A stretch of 20,355 nt of DNA from contig SXTL01000093.1 of NCBI GenBank assembly GCA_005790965.1, positions 1 through 20,355 on the forward strand, read 5' to 3'. The stretch comes from Burkholderiales bacterium (GTDB lineage: Bacteria; Pseudomonadota; Gammaproteobacteria; Burkholderiales; Thiobacillaceae). The notes beneath the pieces are model-generated. The model saw nothing but the letters and a program-made list of their open reading frames with translations, was not told the DNA's origin and searched no databases. Made by a program: the position numbers and the translations under genes. Numbering within the stretch: position 1 is the stretch's first letter; every line of letters starts with the position of its first letter. Shown here one piece after another: positions 7,477 to 15,115 of the stretch.

Positions 7477-8319
7477 TTATACCGCTTGGACTGGCCGTGT
7501 CACTTCTAGGTTGTCGATCAGTCGGGTGTTGCCCAGACGCGCGGCGGCCAATACCACACAGGCCGCCTCGATCGGGGTGGGGGCGAGGAGGCTGGATTGG
7601 GCGCGGATTTGCACATAATCGACTTGCCAGCCGTGCCGGGTCAGTTCGGCCACGGCCGAATTTTCCAACGCCACTAGATCGGTTTTTCCGGCCATTAGAG
7701 CCGCCGCCATGGCTTGGAGGATTTGATGCAAGCGTGGAGCCTCGATCCGCTCGGCTGTGCTGAGGTAGCCGTTGCGCGAAGATAAGGCCAAGCCGTCCTC
7801 GGCGCGTACCGTATCGACACCGATGATCTCGATGGGCAGATTGAGTTGGCGGGTCAGCAGACGCAGGATGAAGAGCTGCTGGTAATCCTTCTTGCCGAAC
7901 AGAGCGAGCCTGGGTTGAACTATATTGAAGAGCTTAAGTACGACTGTCGCCACGCCGGCGAAATGGCCGGGCCGGCTGGCTCCGCAGAGCTCATCGGCCA
8001 GCGGCGGGGAGACGGTACAGGTCTGCGCCTCGGGGTACATCTCGGTCACCGAGGGGGCAAAAAGGATATGACAGCCGGCCTCGGCCAGTTGCGTCGCGTC
8101 GGCTTGCAGGGTGCGCGGGTAGTGTTCGAAATCTTCGGCCGGACCAAATTGCAGCGGATTGACAAAGAGACTGGCCACAACAGGCAGGCCCCGCTGCCGT
8201 GCGGTGCGGATGAGTTCGAGATGGCCAGCGTGGAGGTTGCCCATGGTGGGCACAAAAGCCACGGCGCCGGCCAGGTGTACGGCGGCACGGAGTTCGGCCA
8301 CGGTATGGAGCATCTGCAT
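7477..8319 (-). CDS. panC: Pantothenate synthetase PanC
   Basis: A 280-residue ATP-dependent ligase joining pantoate and beta-alanine through a pantoyl-adenylate. Visible motifs are PTMGNLHAGHLELI with the HIGH-like His30-x2-His33, SLFVNPLQFGPAEDFEHYPRT (49-70), LFGKKDYQQLFI, GLALSSRNGYLS and the C-terminal LGNTRLIDNLEV. Length fits the family. Two ATG codons (ending at 8319 and 8313) are possible; I chose the first. It lies 12 bases downstream of panB and 32 bases upstream of panD in the same direction. Confidence 0.97.
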   Translation of the reverse strand: MQMLHTVAELRAAVHLAGAVAFVPTMGNLHAGHLELIRTARQRGLPVVASLFVNPLQFGPAEDFEHYPRTLQADATQLAEAGCHILFAPSVTEMYPEAQTCTVSPPLADELCGASRPGHFAGVATVVLKLFNIVQPRLALFGKKDYQQLFILRLLTRQLNLPIEIIGVDTVRAEDGLALSSRNGYLSTAERIEAPRLHQILQAMAAALMAGKTDLVALENSAVAELTRHGWQVDYVQIRAQSSLLAPTPIEAACVVLAAARLGNTRLIDNLEVTRPVQAV

Positions 8320-8331
8320 GGTGTGGGCGCT

Positions 8332-9114
8332 CTAGCGGCTGTGTTCCGGGCCCGGGAATTGACCGCGGCGGACGGCCTCGGCGTAGGCGCGAAGAGCGGC
8401 CTCCAGACTGCCCTGGCCGTGCAGGAAGTTCTGCGCGAAGCGGGGCGGCGTAGGGGTCAGGCCGAGCAGATCATTGATAACCAGAACCTGGCCACCGCAG
8501 TGGACTCCGGCGCCGATGCCAATGGTCGGGATGCTCAGGGTCTGCGTGACGCGGGCGGCAAGTTCTGCCGGGATAGCCTCCAAGACCAGCAGGCTGGCGC
8601 CGGCCTCCTGCAGAGCAAGGGCATCGTCGAGGAGCTGCTGCGCGGCAGTTTCGGCCTTGGCCTGCATGCGGTAGCCGGTGGTGTTGACCGATTGGGGTAG
8701 GAGGCCCAGATGAGCGCAGACTGGAATTCCACGCCGAGTCAGAAACCGGACGGTTTCAACAAAAAGAGCGCCGCCCTCGAGCTTGACCATATTGGCGCCG
8801 GCCGCCATGAGTTGTGCGGCGCTGACAAAGGCCTGCTTGGGGGCGCTCTGGTAACTGCCAAAATTGAGGTCGGCGAGGATGAAAGCCTGACCTGCAGCGC
8901 CCTTGGCGACCGCGCGGGTGTGATAGACCATGTCGGCAAGGCTGACCGGCAGGGTGCTATCGTGGCCCTGAATGGTCATACCCAGCGAATCGCCAACGAG
9001 GAGGATATCGATGCCGCAGCTCGCCATGAGGCGTGCCATGCTGGCGTCGTAGCAGGTCAGGGCGACCAGTCGTTGGCCGCTGTGGGCCTTGTCAAGCAGT
9101 TGTGGCAGAAACAT
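8332..9114 (-). CDS. panB: 3-methyl-2-oxobutanoate hydroxymethyltransferase PanB
   Basis: A 260-residue enzyme transferring a hydroxymethyl group from methylene-tetrahydrofolate to alpha-ketoisovalerate, the first committed step to pantoate. The metal-binding motif VGDSLGM (Asp42), LADLNFGSY (Asp82), VKLEGG (near 110-115), AHLGLLPQSVN and LEAIP with catalytic Glu179 are all present; GIGAG closes the barrel. It is a TIM-barrel cytoplasmic enzyme of normal length. Its ATG overlaps the stop of the deoxynucleoside kinase gene by one base (TAATG), indicating translational coupling. Its folate cofactor makes the nearby folK a logical partner. Confidence 0.97.
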   Translation of the reverse strand: MFLPQLLDKAHSGQRLVALTCYDASMARLMASCGIDILLVGDSLGMTIQGHDSTLPVSLADMVYHTRAVAKGAAGQAFILADLNFGSYQSAPKQAFVSAAQLMAAGANMVKLEGGALFVETVRFLTRRGIPVCAHLGLLPQSVNTTGYRMQAKAETAAQQLLDDALALQEAGASLLVLEAIPAELAARVTQTLSIPTIGIGAGVHCGGQVLVINDLLGLTPTPPRFAQNFLHGQGSLEAALRAYAEAVRRGQFPGPEHSR

Positions 9115-9767
9115 TAGAGACCCCGATTGAGAAACGCACGCGGGCCGCGCATGGCGTCGATATGTTGCAACAGGAGCGAAAAATCGGCTTCTTGGTTCAC
9201 AAAGTCAAGATGTGCACTATTGACGGTCAGGACTGGCGCCCGGTCGTAATGGCCAAAGAATTGGTTGTAGGCCTCACTGATTCGGGCCAGATAGCGTTCG
9301 TCGAGGGCCGATTCCATGGGGCGGGCGCGCTGCAGGACGCGGCGGGTCAGGACCTCGGTGGGGGCGTGCAGGAAGATGACTAGATCAGGTGCCGGGGGAG
9401 CGGCATCGGCCGGGCTACAGAGGGCAGCGTGGACCTTGCTGTAGAGGCGGAATTCGTCCTCATTCAGGGTGGCTTGGGCGAAGAGGGCGTCTTTCTCCGG
9501 CAGAAAATCGGCGACAGTGGTGGGGGTAAATAACTGCGGTTGAGCCAGATGGCGCAATTGCTCGTGTCGCTCCATCAGGAAGAAGAGTTGGGTTGGCAGG
9601 GCAAACCGGGCCCGGTCCTGGTAGTAATGGGCGAGAAACGGATTGTTTCGGTCATTCTCAAGAAGGGGAGTTGCCGCCAGATGGTCGGCGAGCTTCTTGA
9701 CCAGGCTGGTCTTGCCAACCCCGATCGGGCCTTCTACGACGATGTAACGGGCGTCCTGAAGATGCAT
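9114..9767 (-). CDS. Deoxynucleoside kinase (dGK/dAK-type)
   Basis: A 217-residue P-loop kinase with GPIGVGKTS at residues 13-21, an acidic segment DFLPEKDALFA (about 88-98) and an arginine-rich lid, LTRRVLQRARPMESALDERYLARISEAYNQFF, typical of the deoxynucleoside kinase family. It should phosphorylate deoxynucleosides with ATP in the cytoplasm. Base specificity (dG, dA or other) cannot be read from sequence. It overlaps folK upstream by one base (TGATG) and panB downstream by one base (TAATG). The folK-kinase-panB-panC arrangement recurs in Betaproteobacteria (recollection), so a link to the pathway may reflect co-transcription rather than chemistry. Confidence 0.9.
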   Translation of the reverse strand: MHLQDARYIVVEGPIGVGKTSLVKKLADHLAATPLLENDRNNPFLAHYYQDRARFALPTQLFFLMERHEQLRHLAQPQLFTPTTVADFLPEKDALFAQATLNEDEFRLYSKVHAALCSPADAAPPAPDLVIFLHAPTEVLTRRVLQRARPMESALDERYLARISEAYNQFFGHYDRAPVLTVNSAHLDFVNQEADFSLLLQHIDAMRGPRAFLNRGL

Positions 9768-10351
9768 CAGAGCGGGCCTTCACAGAGAGCAGAGGCGGTT
9801 TGGAGAGCGACGGGCCGCAATTGCGATCGATCGTGGGCGGGGGGTAGGGAGTGAATCGGGCCGTGCCCAGGGATTTCGATCTTTGGGGCGATCTCCAGCA
9901 GGGGAACGAGGACGAAGGGGCGGGTGTGCATGCGCGGGTGCGGCAGGGTCAGGCCGGGTTCGTGGAGGGTCCGTGCGTCGTAGAGGAGGAGATCGAGATC
10001 CAGGGTGCGGGGAGCATTACGAAAGAGCCGCCGACGACCAAAGCGGATTTCTAGTTTGAGTAATTCCTCGAGCAGTGCGCCGGGGGTCAAGCGGGTCCTG
10101 ATCTCGGCTACGGCATTGACATAGTCCGGTTGGTCCGCATGGCCGGCGGGAGGACTTTGGTAAAGACAGGAGTGACGCACGCGCTGGGTCTGCGGCAGGC
10201 TATGCAGTTCGCGTAGTGCCCGTTCAATTTGCTGGATGGGACTGTCGTGACCCGATGCATCGCCCAGATTGCTACCGAGGGCAATATAGGCGGTGAACTG
10301 GGGTGCGACGGCCGGCGCGGCCTTAGCTGCCCCTTCATTCACGACCGGCAT
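9767..10351 (-). CDS. folK: Hydroxymethyl-dihydropterin pyrophosphokinase FolK
   Basis: Transfers pyrophosphate from ATP to 6-hydroxymethyl-7,8-dihydropterin in folate synthesis. Visible signatures are TAYIALGSNLGD near the N-terminus, Q-x2-P loop region YQSPPAG, the HPPK motif APRTLDLDLLLYD (with the Mg-binding Asp-x-Asp) and LPHPRMHTRPFVLVPL. With the ATG ending at 10351 it is 194 residues, carrying a 20-residue Ala-rich N-terminal extension before the core. This start overlaps the 3' end of pcnB by 17 bases. The C-terminal tail after GHGPIHSLP is about 25 residues of low conservation. It is coupled to the kinase gene by TGATG. Confidence 0.94.
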   Translation of the reverse strand: MPVVNEGAAKAAPAVAPQFTAYIALGSNLGDASGHDSPIQQIERALRELHSLPQTQRVRHSCLYQSPPAGHADQPDYVNAVAEIRTRLTPGALLEELLKLEIRFGRRRLFRNAPRTLDLDLLLYDARTLHEPGLTLPHPRMHTRPFVLVPLLEIAPKIEIPGHGPIHSLPPAHDRSQLRPVALQTASALCEGPL

Positions 10352-11702
10352 CCTCGCCCTGGACCGAGGACCTGGCCGGGCCGCGTTTTCTGCGTCGGCG
10401 TGGACGGCGTTCGCCACTGGCGGGTAGGAGCAGGTCGTTGCGGGTGGCATCGTCAGCCGCCTCGAAGCGATCCCACCAATCGGCCAGTTCGGCGGCCAGG
10501 CTATCGGCGCCCTGCCCGCGCAGCAGGAGAAAATCATAGCCGGCACGCCATCGGGGGTGATCCAGAAGGCGGAACGGGCGCGCCCCACTGCGTTGTTCAA
10601 AGCGGGGCTGCAACGCCCAGATCTCTTTGATCATGGGGTCGAGTCGGCGCGGGAAGGCGAGTTGCTTGCGCTGCCGTTCTAGAGTTTCGTCCATTGCTTC
10701 GTACATGGCGGCGCTGTCGGGGAGGCCCTCATTCTTTAGGGATTCCCAAGCCTTCTGGAAGGTAAACCAGAGCAGGCCGGCCAGCATGAAGGCGGGCGAG
10801 GCCGAACGCCCTTCGCGGACGCGCTGGTCAGTATCGTGCAGCGCCGCGTGGATAAAGGGCTTGTGGGCCGGATCATCGAGCACCGTATCGAGAATGGGCA
10901 GGATGCCGTGATGCAGGCCCTCGGCGCGCAATTGGTGGACGCCGCGCTCGGCATGGCCCGACAAGAGCAGTTTTATCATCTCGTCGTAGAGGCGAGCCGA
11001 GGGGATGCGCTCCAGCATGGGGGCTAGTTCGGCGATGGGTGCGCGGGTGGCCGCATCGATATGGAAATCGAGCTTGGCCGAAAAACGGGTGGCACGCAGC
11101 ATCCGCACGGGATCTTCCCGAAAACGGGTCTTGGGGTCGCCAATCATGCGCAGGACGCGTTTTTGCGCGTCTGCCACACCCTCGTGATAGTCCCAGATAC
11201 TTTCGTCGTGTGGGTCGTAGTAGAGGGCGTTGACCGTGAAATCGCGCCGCGCGGCATCCTCGGTCTGGGAGCCAAAGACATTGTCACGCAGGATCAGGCC
11301 ATCGGCCGCAGTCTGGCGCAGGCCTTCGTCCTCGGCGGCCTCACCGGTGTTGTCCTGACTGGCACGGAAGGTGGTCACCTCAATGGTGTCGGCGCCACAA
11401 TAGACATGAACAATTTGAAAGCGGCGGCCAATGGCGCGGGCGCGCCGAAACAGGGCCCGAATCTGGTCGGGGGTTGCGTTGGTGGCGACATCGAAGTCTT
11501 TAGGCGTTTTTTTGAGCAGCAGATCGCGCACGGCACCGCCCACGACGAAGGCCGCAAAACCCTCGGCGCGCAAGGTGCGCGTGACCTTGAGGGCGCAGGG
11601 GTGAATCTGCTCGCGCCGGATGCCATGCTGGGCAACAGGAATAATGCGGGGGGCCGTTGCCGCACCTCGCCCAAAGATCTTGCGGATCAGGCGGCGAATC
11701 AT
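10335..11702 (-). CDS. pcnB: Poly(A) polymerase I PcnB
   Basis: A class II nucleotidyltransferase adding 3' poly(A) tails that mark RNA for decay. The nucleotidyltransferase core is visible: FVVGGAVRDLLLKKTPKDFDVATNATPDQ (catalytic Asp-x-Asp), RRDFTVNALYYDP and DPVRMLRATRFSAKLDF. A long helical arm follows and the tail is strongly basic (RRPRRRRKRGPARSS), as usual in PcnB rather than CCA-adding enzymes. I place the start at the ATG ending at 11702 (MIRRLIRKIFGR, typical of beta-proteobacterial PcnB); an ATG four codons upstream (11714) is possible and neither has a good ribosome site. It heads the minus-strand operon with folK, kinase, panB, panC and panD, divergent from exbB. Confidence 0.94.
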   Translation of the reverse strand: MIRRLIRKIFGRGAATAPRIIPVAQHGIRREQIHPCALKVTRTLRAEGFAAFVVGGAVRDLLLKKTPKDFDVATNATPDQIRALFRRARAIGRRFQIVHVYCGADTIEVTTFRASQDNTGEAAEDEGLRQTAADGLILRDNVFGSQTEDAARRDFTVNALYYDPHDESIWDYHEGVADAQKRVLRMIGDPKTRFREDPVRMLRATRFSAKLDFHIDAATRAPIAELAPMLERIPSARLYDEMIKLLLSGHAERGVHQLRAEGLHHGILPILDTVLDDPAHKPFIHAALHDTDQRVREGRSASPAFMLAGLLWFTFQKAWESLKNEGLPDSAAMYEAMDETLERQRKQLAFPRRLDPMIKEIWALQPRFEQRSGARPFRLLDHPRWRAGYDFLLLRGQGADSLAAELADWWDRFEAADDATRNDLLLPASGERRPRRRRKRGPARSSVQGEDAGRE

Positions 11703-11781
11703 GTGGAAAGGCAATTCATGGGAACGGCCTGAACGGCGCAGGTTGGACGGGGGCGTATTTGACTGATCATAGGGCCGCGCG

Positions 11782-11787
11782 ATTATA
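11782..11787 (-). promoter_or_regulatory. Candidate -10 box for the pcnB operon
   Basis: A perfect TATAAT on the minus strand about 80 bases upstream of the pcnB start. No good -35 hexamer lies at the usual distance (GC-rich CGCCAC region), so it may be weak or activator-dependent. Assignment rests on the -10 consensus and position alone. Confidence 0.5.
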
Positions 11788-11808
11788 CAGGGATGTCGCC
11801 GGGGTGGC

Positions 11809-11850
11809 GTCTTGACGTCTTGACGCGGCGCTTCTTCAGGCGTTTATAGC
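11809..11850 (+). promoter_or_regulatory. Candidate promoter with duplicated -35 for exbB operon
   Basis: A tandem duplication of the octamer GTCTTGAC (11809-11824) creates two TTGACG hexamers (11812-11817 and 11820-11825). The second is followed after 17 bases by TTTATA (11843-11848). A second candidate nearer the gene is TTGCCC (11872-11877), 17 bases, then TAAAGT (11895-11900). I cannot decide between them from sequence. Confidence 0.4.
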
Positions 11851-11933
11851 CAAGGGCGTACCGAACGGTGCTTGCCCCTGACGCAGGGCGGCGATAAAGT
11901 AAGCGGCGTCCCTTTTATCTTTTAGGAAACTCC

Positions 11934-12521
11934 GTGATTGCACTTATCGAAGCGGCCGGTTGGCCCATTTGGCCGTTGATCATTGCCTCGGTGATCTCTC
12001 TTGGCATTATTTTTGATCGGGCCTGGTCCTTGCGTGATGCGCGGGTTCTGCCCGCGGGCTTGTTGCAGCGCACCCTGACGGAGCTCAAGGCGGGTACGCC
12101 GGTGACCGATGATGCTTCGCCATTGGGCCGGATTTTGGCCGCCGGAATCGGTAGCCTGAGCGTGAGTCGTGAGCTTATGAAAGAGTCGCTGGAAGAGGCA
12201 GGTCGCGCTGTGGCTCATGACTTATCGCGCTATCTCACGACCTTGGGGACGATCGCCTCGGTCTCGCCGCTGCTCGGCTTGCTGGGTACCGTGATTGGCA
12301 TGGTCGAGATTTTCGGCTCGCAAACGCCCACGGGCGGCAACCCGGCGGTCTTGGCACATGGCATTTCGGTGGCGCTCTACAACACCGCTTTTGGTCTCAT
12401 CGTCGCTATTCCCAGCATGATTGCCTACCGCCATTTTCGCGGCAAGGTCGAGGGTCAACTGATTGAAATGGAACAGCAGGCGGTGAAGTTGGTCGAGGTG
12501 GTTCATGGAGATCGGCCGTGA
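11934..12521 (+). CDS. exbB: MotA/TolQ/ExbB proton channel family protein
   Basis: A 195-residue inner-membrane protein with three predicted helices: about residues 10-28, 103-127 (TLGTIASVSPLLGLLGTVIGMVEIF, the most diagnostic stretch) and 140-164 (HGISVALYNTAFGLIVAIPSMIAY). It works with ExbD to couple proton flow to TonB or Tol-type energy transduction at the outer membrane. It starts at GTG 11934 with AGGAAA at 11924-11929. The stop overlaps the exbD start by 4 bases (GTGA). The lpxK-linked copy is a standard betaproteobacterial arrangement (recollection), and may serve the TonB receptor at the end of this window, though no tonB is seen here. Confidence 0.93.
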   Translation: MIALIEAAGWPIWPLIIASVISLGIIFDRAWSLRDARVLPAGLLQRTLTELKAGTPVTDDASPLGRILAAGIGSLSVSRELMKESLEEAGRAVAHDLSRYLTTLGTIASVSPLLGLLGTVIGMVEIFGSQTPTGGNPAVLAHGISVALYNTAFGLIVAIPSMIAYRHFRGKVEGQLIEMEQQAVKLVEVVHGDRP

Positions 12522-12937
12522 ACTTTCGGCGCGGTGAGGTTGCCAATGAGCCGGAGATCAACCTGATCCCGCTCATTGATGTCCTGCTCGTTATTCTCAT
12601 CTTTTTGATGGTCACCACGACCTATGCCCGGTTTTCTGAGTTGCAGATCAATTTGCCGGAGGCCAAAGGCGATTCGACTCGGGAAGAACCCAAGCGTCTG
12701 GATATCGGTGTGGATGCCCAAGGCGGCTACAGCCTCAACAACAGGCGCTTAAGCCAGACCGCTGTGCAGGATCTAAGCGCGGCCTTCAAGGCGGCGGCCG
12801 GCCCTGCTCCCGACTCGGTCGTTATCATTAACGCCGATGCGCGGGCGACGCACCAGTCGGTCATCCGCGTCATGGATGCGGCGCGGCGGGCGGGGCTGAC
12901 GCGGGTGACTTTTGTGACCAAAACAAGCGGTGAGTGA
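12518..12937 (+). CDS. exbD: Biopolymer transport protein ExbD/TolR family
   Basis: A 139-residue protein with one N-terminal transmembrane helix (about 17-36) containing the conserved proton-pathway Asp21 (INLIPLIDVLLVILIFLMVTTTY), followed by a periplasmic domain ending SVIRVMDAARRAGLTRVTFVTK. It forms the proton channel with ExbB. It starts at GTG 12518, overlapping the exbB stop, and its own stop lies within the first codons of lpxK (8-base overlap). A chain of overlapping GTG starts suggests strict translational coupling. Confidence 0.94.
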   Translation: MNFRRGEVANEPEINLIPLIDVLLVILIFLMVTTTYARFSELQINLPEAKGDSTREEPKRLDIGVDAQGGYSLNNRRLSQTAVQDLSAAFKAAAGPAPDSVVIINADARATHQSVIRVMDAARRAGLTRVTFVTKTSGE

Positions 12938-13976
12938 CACGATTGGTGTAATCGGCGCGATTTCCGTCCTGTTGGAGTGCTGGTATCCGCGTTCGGAGCG
13001 TTCCGCCGTGGCTGTACGCTGTCGTGTTTTGGCCCTTTGTTTGGCGCCCTTGGCGGGGCTTTTTTTTCTAATCGCCGAATTGCGCTCCCGTTTTTACCGA
13101 TCCGGGTTCTTGCACGGGGAACGGCTGCCGGTTCCGGTGATCGTGGTTGGCAATATTACGGCCGGCGGTACCGGCAAAACGCCCCTGACCCTCTGGCTGG
13201 CGCAACTCTTGCGCACGGCTGGTTGGCGCCCCGGGATTGTGAGTCGTGGTTACCGGGGGCAGGGACATGGCGTGCGTCCGGTCTTGCTGGAAAGCGTTGC
13301 TGACCAGGTGGGCGATGAACCGATCCTGCTGGCACGCCAAAGTGGCTGCCCGGTTTGGGTGGGCGCACGCCGGGTGGATGCCGGGCGTGCCCTGCTGGCG
13401 GCGCATCCCGAGGTCGATGTACTACTTTGTGACGATGGCCTGCAACACTTATCCTTGGCCCGCGATATCGAGATTGCCGTGATCGACGGGGCGCGCGGCC
13501 TTGGCAATGGCCATCGCCTACCTTGGGGTCCGCTACGCGAGGGGGCGCGCCGCCTTGAGCGCGTGACTGCAGTGGTAATTAATGGAGAAAATCTCACCGC
13601 GCTGAAATGCGCCGCGCCTACTTACGCGATGCAATTGCAGGCGGGGGTGTTGCGTAATCTGCGCGATCCTGCCCGGACGGCAGCTATCGCTGATTTTGTT
13701 GGTCGACCGGTGGCCGCGCTGGCCGGCATCGGTCATCCCCAACGCTTTTTTGCGCAATTGGTTCGCTTGGGCCTGACGCCGGTGCCTCATGCCTTTGCGG
13801 ATCATCACCCTTTTGTGGCGGCTGATCTGCCGCACGGGCCCGTCATCATGACGGCGAAAGATGCCGTCAAATGTGCGGCCTTTGCGCATCCGGATTGCTG
13901 GGTGCTGGAAGTTGACGCTGTGGTCGAAGAGGGACTACAAGGACGCATTTTGAAAATACTAGGCCTTAACAGATAA
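12930..13976 (+). CDS. lpxK: Tetraacyldisaccharide 4'-kinase LpxK
   Basis: Phosphorylates the 4' position of the lipid A disaccharide at the inner membrane. Landmarks: an N-terminal hydrophobic stretch (about 33-49), RSRFYRSGF, Walker A GNITAGGTGKTP (74-85), IVSRGYRG, VGDEPILLA, the catalytic DDGLQH motif, and RLPWGPLREG. The length of 348 is slightly long. GTG 12930 gives an approximately 16-residue extension (MSDTIGVIGAISVL) before the family's usual LExxWYP start, so TTG 12972 is an alternative; neither has a clear ribosome site, and reinitiation from exbD is likely. Linkage of exbBD and lpxK ties energised outer-membrane transport to lipid A assembly. Confidence 0.95.
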   Translation: MSDTIGVIGAISVLLECWYPRSERSAVAVRCRVLALCLAPLAGLFFLIAELRSRFYRSGFLHGERLPVPVIVVGNITAGGTGKTPLTLWLAQLLRTAGWRPGIVSRGYRGQGHGVRPVLLESVADQVGDEPILLARQSGCPVWVGARRVDAGRALLAAHPEVDVLLCDDGLQHLSLARDIEIAVIDGARGLGNGHRLPWGPLREGARRLERVTAVVINGENLTALKCAAPTYAMQLQAGVLRNLRDPARTAAIADFVGRPVAALAGIGHPQRFFAQLVRLGLTPVPHAFADHHPFVAADLPHGPVIMTAKDAVKCAAFAHPDCWVLEVDAVVEEGLQGRILKILGLNR

Positions 13977-13988
13977 AGGAGTTTTATT

Positions 13989-14174
13989 ATGGACGGCAAA
14001 CTGCTCGACATTTTGGTATGCCCGCTGTGCAAGGGGCCTTTACATTACGACCGTGCGGCGGCGGAGTTGATCTGCCGGGCCGATCGTCTGGCCTACCCTA
14101 TTCGTGACGATATTCCGGTTATGCTGGTCGATGAGGCACGGCGCATCCCGGATGCGGTGGAGATCCCGGCCTGA
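13989..14174 (+). CDS. Trm112/YcaR family protein
   Basis: A 61-residue protein with CPLCKGPL near the N-terminus, a later Cys (ELICRAD) and the family tail LAYPIRDDIPVMLVDEARRI. It starts at ATG 13989 with a strong AAAGGAG at 13975-13981, the best ribosome site in this operon. Bacterial Trm112-like proteins are small, often adjacent to lpxK and kdsB; their role is uncertain, possibly as a methyltransferase partner or chaperone. In many relatives kdsB and adk come next; here the operon ends and a Crp/Fnr regulator follows after 77 bases. Confidence 0.92.
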   Translation: MDGKLLDILVCPLCKGPLHYDRAAAELICRADRLAYPIRDDIPVMLVDEARRIPDAVEIPA

Positions 14175-14251
14175 TTGGACGGCGCATCAAGGGCTGGACA
14201 GAGTAGTAACGATGGACTATAAATAGGTGATAAACACAATTTATATTCCGA

Positions 14252-14980
14252 ATGACTGCAACCTCTTCGAATATCCTGACCTTGGCGGCGACCGCCGAAT
14301 CGATCGGCCGGTGCACCCTGTTCAAAGGTGTTCGGCCCGCGAGTCTGATGCGGCTGGCCGAGACGGCGCGGAGTATTTTCCTGCCGCGCAACGGTATTTT
14401 GTATCGTCAGGGCGAGCTGGCCGACGATCTTTTTATTGTGGTGAGGGGCCAGATCGGGATGTTCTTGCCGCTGCCTAATGGGGCAGAGAAGATCATTGTT
14501 CTGGCCCATTCCTGCGACTCGGTGTGCGAAGCGACGGCTTATTTGGGGGTTCCGCACACCGCGACAGCGGTTGCCAAGGTGGACTCTCATGTGTTGGCGA
14601 TTAGCTCCGAGGTATTGCGCCAGCAGGCCCAACAAGATGCAGATCTGGCCTGTCGCTTGCTGGTGGCGATGTCAAATCGGGTGATGGGTTTGATTAGCGA
14701 TATTGCCGGCAGCTCACCAAGATCCAGTCTGCAACGCCTCTGCCTTTATCTTCTGCAATTCCGTACGGATGACGGTTTTAGCGGCTATGGGCTGATCCTC
14801 CCGGCCAGCAAGAAAGATATCGCAGCCAAGCTGAATCTGGCTCAAGCCAGTCTGTCGCGGGCGTTCCGGCAGTTGCTTGAAATGAATGTGATCGCGTTGA
14901 CCGGCCGCGAGATTCGGGTGTTGAATGTCGAAGCCTTGGTGGCACTCAGTCACAATAACGAGGAGCACGGGGCCGATTGA
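14252..14980 (+). CDS. Crp/Fnr family transcriptional regulator
   Basis: A 242-residue regulator: cyclic-nucleotide-like sensor domain (about 20-130, including YRQGELADDLFIVVRGQIGMFLP), dimer helix (about 133-155), and C-terminal winged helix (ASKKDIAAKLNLAQASLSRAFRQL, recognition helix about 197-208). Cysteines are at 21, 88, 92, 134 and 164; the N-terminal Cys cluster of oxygen-sensing Fnr is missing. The sensor segment SCDSVCEATAYLG resembles the DNR/NnrR-type branch (AEAMMF-like) more than cAMP-binding Crp, so NO/heme or redox sensing is possible but unproven. In the recognition helix Ala stands where Fnr has Glu before the SR pair, predicting altered site preference. ATG 14252 lacks a good ribosome site. 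It appears to stand alone between two operons. Confidence 0.9.
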   Translation: MTATSSNILTLAATAESIGRCTLFKGVRPASLMRLAETARSIFLPRNGILYRQGELADDLFIVVRGQIGMFLPLPNGAEKIIVLAHSCDSVCEATAYLGVPHTATAVAKVDSHVLAISSEVLRQQAQQDADLACRLLVAMSNRVMGLISDIAGSSPRSSLQRLCLYLLQFRTDDGFSGYGLILPASKKDIAAKLNLAQASLSRAFRQLLEMNVIALTGREIRVLNVEALVALSHNNEEHGAD

Positions 14981-15079
14981 TGTCCCCTTGACGGCCGGCT
15001 TGACCGTTATGGCCGCGAATTACCCCATTGGTTGCCCATGCTTGCTTCTTGACGACCCCCGAAGCGCGCGGAGATCGTC

Positions 15080-15085
15080 TAGAAT
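15080..15085 (+). promoter_or_regulatory. Candidate -10 box upstream of dapA
   Basis: TAGAAT lies 30 bases before the dapA ATG and would give a short 5' leader. No -35 is found at 16-18 bases; a TTGACG at 15049-15054 is 25 bases away, too far for an ordinary sigma-70 promoter. Two further TTGAC hexamers (14988, 15000) lie upstream. Confidence 0.3.
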
Positions 15086-15115
15086 GCGCTGGTTTTGTTG
15101 GATAGTGCGTGGATC

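Noticed and set aside
7846..8700. A 284-codon plus-strand frame opposite panC and panB
   Set aside because: Both sense genes have complete catalytic motifs; the antisense frame crosses their junction with no start signal and no domain.
11061..11732. A 223-codon plus-strand frame opposite pcnB
   Set aside because: pcnB motifs on the minus strand explain the sequence; the antisense protein looks random.
14988..15054. Three TTGAC hexamers as -35 boxes for dapA
   Set aside because: None has a -10-like hexamer at 16-18 bases; the plausible TAGAAT is 25 bases or more away.
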